Source: Asaia bogorensis
GTDB lineage: Bacteria; Pseudomonadota; Alphaproteobacteria; Acetobacterales; Acetobacteraceae
Length of the DNA: 9,801 nt
NCBI GenBank assembly: GCA_945871455.1
Contig: CAMBXJ010000122.1
Span: forward strand, 1 to 9,801
Reading direction: 5' to 3'
Positions within the stretch are counted from its first letter, which is position 1. The number at the start of each line of letters is the position of its first letter. A program made the position numbers and the translations under genes. Below are positions 6,407 to 9,801 of this stretch, piece by piece. The notes under the pieces were generated by a model that saw nothing but the letters and a program-made list of their open reading frames with translations, made no database searches and was not told the DNA's origin.

Positions 6407-6681
6407 TTCACAGGGGCGGAACCATACCTCAATAGCACGCGGACAGGTTAGATTTCCCGGTCGATTGCCATGGCATGTCCGGCCGCCGGAGCGCGGGCGG
6501 CAAGTTTGGCGCCATACCGTTCACCGCGAGGCAGCGGGATCGCATGCGGTCGATGTACCGACTGGATCAGACACACCATGACGCCCTCTCGCCGGACGGC
6601 CAGCACAAGGCCGTGCGGGTGGGACGCGCGTGCGCGGGTGCACGAAGCCGCGGCGATCAAAACCCAGGATCGAGAAACCCC

Positions 6682-6722
6682 TGGTCCAGCCCGCCGGCAA
6701 TACAACCGCAGGAGCCGGACCA
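6682..6722 (-). terminator. Candidate terminator hairpin after rplI
   Basis: On the minus strand, TGGTCCGGCTC pairs with GGGCTGGACCA, an 11-bp stem with nine Watson-Crick and two G-U pairs around a 19-nt loop. It starts 12 nt after the rplI stop codon, the expected place for the end of the ribosomal operon. The stem is followed by GGGGTTTCTC, only a short T run, so termination may be inefficient or Rho-assisted. Some transcript could then read into the downstream PLP/MlrC operon. Confidence 0.48.
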
Positions 6723-6734
6723 TCCAGGATCAAA

Positions 6735-7298
6735 TCAGGAAGCGTCACCCGGCATTTCAGCGTCGAGCATTTCTTCCAGGGTCGCGGGGACTTCTTCGAT
6801 CTCGGCCGTGCCGCGTTCGCCCCGCGCCTGCCGTTCGGCTTCCTCGGAGCTGCGCGCGACGTTGACCGTCACGGTGATGGACACTTCCGGGTGCAGCGAC
6901 ACGCGGACCTTGGACAGGCCGAGGGTCTTGATCGGATGTTCCAGCACGACCTGCTGACGGTTGATGGTCAGGCCAGACGCGGTGCACGCGTCGGAGATGT
7001 CGCGCGGCGAGACCGAGCCGTACAGGCTGCCGGACTCGCCGGCCTGGCGGATCACCAGGACGGACAGACCGCCAACGCGTTCCGCCACCCGCTCGGCTTC
7101 CTCCCGGCGCTGGAGGTTTTGCGCTTCCAACTGGGCGCGCTGGGCTTCGAAGCGAGCCAGGTTGTCCTTGTTGGCGCGCAGGGCTTTCTTCTGCGGCAGC
7201 AAATAGTTGCGGGCGAAGCCGGGCTTGACCCGCACCACGTCGCCCATTTGCCCCAGCTTTTCAACGCGCTGGAGCAGGACCAGTTCAACGGCGGCCAT
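6735..7298 (-). CDS. rplI: Large ribosomal subunit protein bL9
   Basis: 187 aa. bL9 binds 23S rRNA near the base of the L1 stalk and helps keep the reading frame. The N-terminal domain has the signature [22 protein letters not shown] (19-40). A long charged connecting helix follows (about 41-76). The C-terminal domain starts near residue 77, with the [14 protein letters not shown] motif (90-103) and the [24 protein letters not shown] strands. Beyond about residue 150 there is an acidic tail of about 37 residues ([19 protein letters not shown] and onward). The tail is absent from the 149-aa E. coli protein but common in alphaproteobacteria. The start is supported by GAGGAG a few bases upstream, which overlaps the TGA of rpsR. 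It is the last gene of the rpsF-rpsR-rplI operon. Confidence 0.97.
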   Translation of the reverse strand: MAAVELVLLQRVEKLGQMGDVVRVKPGFARNYLLPQKKALRANKDNLARFEAQRAQLEAQNLQRREEAERVAERVGGLSVLVIRQAGESGSLYGSVSPRDISDACTASGLTINRQQVVLEHPIKTLGLSKVRVSLHPEVSITVTVNVARSSEEAERQARGERGTAEIEEVPATLEEMLDAEMPGDAS

Positions 7299-7308
7299 GG
7301 ATCGCTCC

Positions 7309-7584
7309 TCAGCTCAGGACGTAGGGAAGCAGCGCTAGGAAACGGGCGCGCTTGATGGCGACCGCGAGTTCCCGCTGCTTCTTGGCCGACACCGCGGTGA
7401 TACGGGACGGCACGATCTTGCCGCGCTCCGACAGGAAGCGGGACAGCAGGCGCACGTCCTTGTAGTCGATCTTCGGCGCGTTCGGGCCGGAGAACGGGCA
7501 GGACTTGCGGCGGCGGTAGAACGGCCGGCGAGCGCCAACGGCGGCGCGACGGGCGGCGGGATTGATTTCCGTGCTATCGGACAT
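7309..7584 (-). CDS. rpsR: Small ribosomal subunit protein bS18
   Basis: 91 aa. bS18 pairs with bS6 on the 30S platform. The core is unmistakable: [10 protein letters not shown] (22-31), then [25 protein letters not shown] and the basic [21 protein letters not shown]. Only one cysteine remains (C29), so this is the zinc-free type. The ATG is preceded by GAGGAG (7598-7593), which is embedded in the final codons of rpsF (5-nt gap between the genes). Its TGA in turn lies in the rplI ribosome-binding site. This tight packing implies coupled translation of the three ribosomal genes. Confidence 0.98.
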   Translation of the reverse strand: MSDSTEINPAARRAAVGARRPFYRRRKSCPFSGPNAPKIDYKDVRLLSRFLSERGKIVPSRITAVSAKKQRELAVAIKRARFLALLPYVLS

Positions 7585-7589
7585 GCGAC

Positions 7590-8057
7590 TTACTCCTCGG
7601 GTCCGCCGCGGAAGTCATCACGCACGAATTCGTCGCGCGCGCGGAATTCCTCACGATCGTCAAAGCTGCGGCGGCGGCCGCTTTCGAACCGCCCCGGGGG
7701 CTTCGGCCCGCGGAAGGTCCGCTCCCGATCGTCCGACTTGCGGGACAGGATCGCGGACGGGACATCGTCGATCGCTTCCAGGCGGATGGTCATGAAGCGA
7801 AGAATGTCTTCGTTCAGGCCCAGCTTGCGTTCCATTTCCGTGATGAAGGCCGGCTTGGCGTCAAGGCCGAGCAGCATGTAGTGGCCCTTGCGGTTCTTCT
7901 TTATCCGGTAGGCCAGGCCGCGCAGGCCCCAATATTCGCGCTTCTTGACAGCGCCGCCTTCGGCTTCGAGTTCGGTGCCGATCTCATCGGCCACGGCCTC
8001 GACCTGCTGCTGAGTCACGTCGTTCCGCGCTATCAGCACGGTTTCATAAAGCGGCAT
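7590..8057 (-). CDS. rpsF: Small ribosomal subunit protein bS6
   Basis: 155 aa. bS6 forms the bS6-bS18 heterodimer that binds the central domain of 16S rRNA. Residues 1-96 are the ferredoxin-like core ([14 protein letters not shown] at the start, [23 protein letters not shown] in the middle, [12 protein letters not shown] at the end). From about residue 105 there is an extended, highly charged tail ([15 protein letters not shown], then [19 protein letters not shown]). Its alternating Arg and Asp/Glu suggest a disordered segment; such tails are common in alphaproteobacterial bS6. The ATG has AGAGGGG (8071-8065) 7 nt upstream. It is the first gene of the rpsF-rpsR-rplI operon. Confidence 0.97.
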   Translation of the reverse strand: MPLYETVLIARNDVTQQQVEAVADEIGTELEAEGGAVKKREYWGLRGLAYRIKKNRKGHYMLLGLDAKPAFITEMERKLGLNEDILRFMTIRLEAIDDVPSAILSRKSDDRERTFRGPKPPGRFESGRRRSFDDREEFRARDEFVRDDFRGGPEE

Positions 8058-8087
8058 CCTGTTACCCCTCTGGCTTGTCTCCGCTCC

Positions 8088-8103
8088 TGGCCGGGCTTGG
8101 CCA
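8088..8103 (-). promoter_or_regulatory. Small hairpin in the rpsF leader, possible bS6:bS18 autoregulatory element
   Basis: On the minus strand, TGGCC and GGCCA form a 5-bp stem around the 6-nt loop AAGCCC, 30-45 nt before the rpsF ATG. Many bacteria carry an rpsF leader RNA in which a CCG next to a hairpin binds the bS6:bS18 dimer for feedback control. A CCG spans the loop-stem border here. The structure is small and the match is loose, so the role is a guess from position. Confidence 0.25.
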
Positions 8104-8249
8104 CTTCAATCCCCGATCGTCGAAGGATAAAAGTCGAGCATAGCCGGGCGCGATGCCGTCGCCCCCGGCAGGGAAGGCGGGCTTACAGCATGTTTGACGG
8201 CGGGATGCAATCGCAACGTCACGCGGCCATCGGTTCCCAACACAGTAAA

Positions 8250-8298
8250 GGCGCGCTCGGCGACGCTGGCGGTTGCCAGAGCGCCGCGACGGCGCGCC
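8250..8298 (-). terminator. Large GC-rich hairpin downstream of the HpcH aldolase
   Basis: On the minus strand, GGCGCGC (8298-8292) and GCGCGCC (8256-8250) form an outer 7-bp stem. Inside are GGCG/CGCC and CTGGC-AACC-GCCAG (5-bp stem, tetraloop). TTT follows the outer stem. It lies about 207 nt after the aldolase stop and about 190 nt before rpsF, so it could separate the two transcripts. The weak U tract and the GC-rich background keep confidence low. Confidence 0.33.
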
Positions 8299-8505
8299 GA
8301 CGAGGGCATCGGAAAGGCCCTCTTCGGCCGGTTCAAATGTCTTGCCCACCTCTCGCCCGAGGCAATGCAACCTCTGCCAATCCGCCCGCGGTCCGATGCC
8401 TGCCGCCGGCCAACCTGGTCGCTTCGGTGTTGCGGCCGAGGGTTCGCCAATCCGACGCGGCTGGTGATCGGCGCACCACGTCGGGGGGAGCGATGGAAGC
8501 CGCCC

Positions 8506-9273
8506 TCAGGCCGTTCTCGCCTTGAGTTCATCCAACTGCGCCCGCGCGCCGGCGGCCATGCACGACAGGTCGGACGTCAGCATCACCATGTCGAAGCCGC
8601 GCTTCACCGCGCCCGCCGCGAACGGCGCGGCGGCACAATGCATCACGCACTTGATGCCGTGCTTGTGCGCGGTGTCACGGATCTTGTCGCAGGTGGCCAT
8701 GTGCAGCGGATCGGGGTTGTCGGCGCGCGGGGCCATGCCCAGCGCGAATGACAGGTCGGCCGGCCCGATATAGACGGCGTCAAGGCCCGGCGTGGCGCAG
8801 ATCGCATCGAGGTTGCTCAGGCCTTCCTTGGTCTCGATCATCGCCATCACGACGATTTCGTCGTTGGCGTTGGCCACGTAGTCGCCGCCGCCATAATGGA
8901 TCGCGCGCACGGGCCCGTTGGAGCGCATGCCGACCGGCGGGTAGCGGCACGCGGCCACCGCCATCGCGGCTTCGGCGGCGTTGTTCACCAGCGGCACGAT
9001 GATGGCATAGGCGCCAAGGTCCAGCGCCTTCATGATCGCCGCCGGCTCATTCCACGCGACCCGTACGACCGGGACCGTGTCGGTCTGGGAGATCGCCTGC
9101 AGCATCGGCCCGACATCCTTCATCTCGGACGTGCCGTGCTGCAAGTCGACGCACAGGGCATCGAAGCCCAGGCGCGCCATCACCTCGGCGGTCATCCCAT
9201 GGGACACCGACAGCCAGCCCAATGTCGGGCATTGGCCCTCACGCCACATCTGCTTGATTTTGTTCGGTCTCAT
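8506..9273 (-). CDS. HpcH/HpaI family class II (metal-dependent) aldolase
   Basis: 255 aa, the usual family length. These TIM-barrel aldolases cleave 4-hydroxy-2-oxo acids to pyruvate or a related keto acid plus an aldehyde, for instance in aromatic or sugar-acid catabolism. The substrate here is unknown. The active-site set is complete: H46 in VDLQHG (the catalytic base), R71 in VVRVAW, metal ligand E147 in AMIETKEG and metal ligand D173 in IGPADLSFALG. QHG replaces the more common EHG. YPPVGMRSNGP (111-121) is the typical loop. Two ATGs compete: 9273 has AGAGGG 6 nt upstream, while 9279 is directly against that motif, so 9273 is preferred. The frame is open further up (to 9423), but the added residues are not family-like. 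It is divergent from the PhyH-like gene, with a 331-bp shared gap. Confidence 0.92.
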   Translation of the reverse strand: MRPNKIKQMWREGQCPTLGWLSVSHGMTAEVMARLGFDALCVDLQHGTSEMKDVGPMLQAISQTDTVPVVRVAWNEPAAIMKALDLGAYAIIVPLVNNAAEAAMAVAACRYPPVGMRSNGPVRAIHYGGGDYVANANDEIVVMAMIETKEGLSNLDAICATPGLDAVYIGPADLSFALGMAPRADNPDPLHMATCDKIRDTAHKHGIKCVMHCAAAPFAAGAVKRGFDMVMLTSDLSCMAAGARAQLDELKARTA

Positions 9274-9279
9274 GGTCAT

Positions 9280-9285
9280 CCCTCT
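9280..9285 (-). promoter_or_regulatory. Ribosome-binding site that decides the aldolase start
   Basis: AGAGGG on the minus strand is 6 nt from ATG 9273 but touches ATG 9279. The spacing favours 9273 as the initiation codon of the HpcH/HpaI-type aldolase. Confidence 0.65.
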
Positions 9286-9292
9286 GGTGCTG

Positions 9293-9327
9293 TTGATTGC
9301 TCGGACGGACGGAATAATCCGAATCAA
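9293..9327. promoter_or_regulatory. Imperfect inverted repeat, candidate operator for the divergent pair
   Basis: TTGATT (9293-9298) and AATCAA (9322-9327) are exact inverted arms. Each is followed inward by CGGA/TCCG, with a 3-nt insertion in the left arm. The centre holds a second small palindrome, CGGA-ATAA-TCCG. It begins 20 bp upstream of the aldolase start codon. A similar ATCAA-x-CGCG box lies about 20 bp further on (ATCAATCGCG at 9346-9355). Placement and symmetry fit a dimeric repressor or activator site. No regulator gene is in the window to pair it with. Confidence 0.38.
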
Positions 9328-9604
9328 GCGCGAGCGCACGCCCCTGATCAATCGCGGGCACGCCGACCCAGCTATGCACAAGCGGGGTTCGGCCCAATAG
9401 TCGTGGCGTGTGGTGTCGGGCACGGCTCAGGTTGCCGGCGATGGCGGACAACGAAGCCGGCACGCCGGTTGGCGGCGCGGCCGAGCGGGAGAGGGCGCGG
9501 TGAGGGGAATCGATCTGGCTTGTCAGGCGTCCCGAACCCGCACACCATACTTGCGATGGGCGACCGATGACGGCGCCGTCGGCAAATCGGGCGAGAGAAA
9601 GATC

Positions 9605-9801
9605 ATGTTTCAGTACGAACCCTTCCGGGATTCGACCGAACACCTGAACGATGGGGCAACCCTGCGGACCCGATTGGCGGAGGACGGTTATCTGGTCCTG
9701 CACGGCCTGTTGCCACGCGACGCGATCCTCGACGTCCGTTCCCGGCTTCTGACCAAGGCGATGAACGGCGGTTGGCTGACCCCGGGATCCCCCGTCGCGG
9801 C
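9605..9801 (+). CDS. Phytanoyl-CoA dioxygenase (PhyH)-like Fe(II)/2-oxoglutarate oxygenase, N-terminal fragment
   Basis: 65 codons are visible before the window ends. The segment LRTRLAEDGYLVLHGLLPRDAILDVRSRLL (residues 20-49), followed by GGWLTPGSP, is the typical entry of PhyH-type oxygenases, where EDGYLxLxGLLPRxxxLxxR begins the double-stranded beta-helix domain. These enzymes hydroxylate diverse small molecules using Fe(II), O2 and 2-oxoglutarate. The metal-binding HxD...H triad would lie beyond the window, so catalytic competence cannot be judged. The start ATG is preceded by GGCGAGAGAAAG, a fair ribosome-binding site; an ATG at 9567 is out of frame. It is divergent from the HpcH aldolase, so the two may share regulation and perhaps a hydroxylation-then-cleavage pathway (inference). 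Confidence 0.75.
   Translation, partial: MFQYEPFRDSTEHLNDGATLRTRLAEDGYLVLHGLLPRDAILDVRSRLLTKAMNGGWLTPGSPVA

Larger units (their letters stand above)
6322..6734. other. Leader and intergenic region between rplI and the PLP/MlrC operon
   Basis: 413 bp without a supported gene. A 91-codon minus-strand frame (6448-6723) begins close after rplI, but it has no recognisable domain and an arginine-rich, out-of-phase composition. I regard it as chance. The region contains, from rplI outward, a hairpin (6682-6722) and then about 275 bp with no structure I can name. Four 14-bp tandem repeats (6351-6406) follow, about 30 nt upstream of the threonine-synthase-like start. The promoter of the operon should be here, but no confident -10/-35 pair was found. 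Confidence 0.6.
8058..8505. other. Gene-less stretch upstream of rpsF
   Basis: 448 bp between the aldolase stop and rpsF. Open frames here (for example minus-strand 8106-8531 and 8062-8370) are arginine- and alanine-rich and match no family I know. They overlap each other in different phases, and one would overlap the aldolase end. The stretch should carry the rpsF promoter; TATGCT and TTTTATCC occur on the minus strand near 8130-8142, but without a matching -35. Two hairpins, at 8088-8103 and 8250-8298, are listed separately. Confidence 0.6.
9274..9604. other. Divergent intergenic region between the aldolase and PhyH-like genes
   Basis: 331 bp that must carry both promoters. Open frames through it do not resemble proteins. 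It holds an inverted repeat near the aldolase (9293-9327) and a related ATCAAxCGCG box at 9346-9355. A shorter GC palindrome (CCGGC-AC-GCCGG) lies near 9460. On the plus strand TTGTCA (9520-9525) and CATACT (9546-9551) look promoter-like, but they are 20 bp apart, too far for a normal sigma-70 promoter. I therefore list no promoter. Confidence 0.55.

Noticed and set aside
6322..6438. 39-residue N-terminal extension of the threonine-synthase-like protein
   Set aside because: It is encoded by the 14-bp repeat array and is low complexity. Family similarity starts at ATG 6321.
6448..6723. 91-codon minus-strand frame after rplI
   Set aside because: No domain, overlaps the candidate terminator and two competing frames; no convincing start signal.
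8106..8531. 141-codon minus-strand frame upstream of rpsF
   Set aside because: Overlaps the aldolase end, Arg-rich, and no recognisable family. I could not support a broken gene either.
9274..9423. N-terminal extension of the HpcH-type aldolase to an ATG at 9423
   Set aside because: The 50 extra residues are Arg-rich and not family-like. ATG 9273 has a well-spaced AGAGGG.
9520..9551. TTGTCA and CATACT as a sigma-70 promoter for the PhyH-like gene
   Set aside because: The spacer is 20 bp, outside the usual range, and the -10 match is poor.

Overview
The window is GC-rich and coding-dense, with alphaproteobacterial gene content: a bS6-bS18-bL9 operon with long bS6 and bL9 tails, a MotA/MotB stator pair, and several PLP, MlrC, HpcH and PhyH enzymes. 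I infer an alphaproteobacterium, probably Rhodospirillales and possibly Acetobacteraceae-like. This rests on recognised protein style and not on any search. Almost everything between 237 and 9273 is on the minus strand. Only the two partial end genes are on the plus strand.

Layout from left to right: (1) the last 58 codons of a plus-strand ABC-transporter substrate-binding protein (1-177), converging on (2) a two-gene flagellar stator operon on the minus strand, motB (2220-1114) then motA (1103-237). This is the reverse of the usual motA-motB order, and a perfect 9-bp inverted repeat sits just before the motB start codon. (3) After a 332-bp gene-poor gap comes a tightly coupled three-gene minus-strand operon. 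It encodes a threonine-synthase-like fold-type-II PLP enzyme (6321-5188), an MlrC/M81-type metallohydrolase (GTG start, 5191-3650) and a DSD1/D-threonine-aldolase-family fold-type-III PLP enzyme (3653-2553). Both junctions are 4-nt stop/start overlaps (GTGA and ATGA). Four 14-bp tandem repeats lie in its leader. (4) The ribosomal operon rpsF-rpsR-rplI (8057-6735) has a hairpin just after rplI. (5) A 448-bp gene-less stretch follows. (6) An HpcH/HpaI-type class II aldolase (9273-8506) is divergent from (7) a phytanoyl-CoA-dioxygenase-like gene that runs off the window (from 9605), with a 331-bp shared upstream region holding inverted repeats.

The most interesting unit is the PLP enzyme / MlrC / PLP enzyme operon. 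Two PLP enzymes of different folds are translationally locked to a metallohydrolase, which looks like a short catabolic or detoxifying pathway. A plausible but unproven reading is that MlrC opens an amide or peptide-like substrate. The DSD1-family lyase would then act on a D-configured (possibly beta-hydroxy) amino acid, and the threonine-synthase-like enzyme would perform a beta- or gamma-elimination or replacement. I see no CRISPR array, insertion sequence, tRNA or rRNA. The many long antisense open frames are GC-driven shadows.
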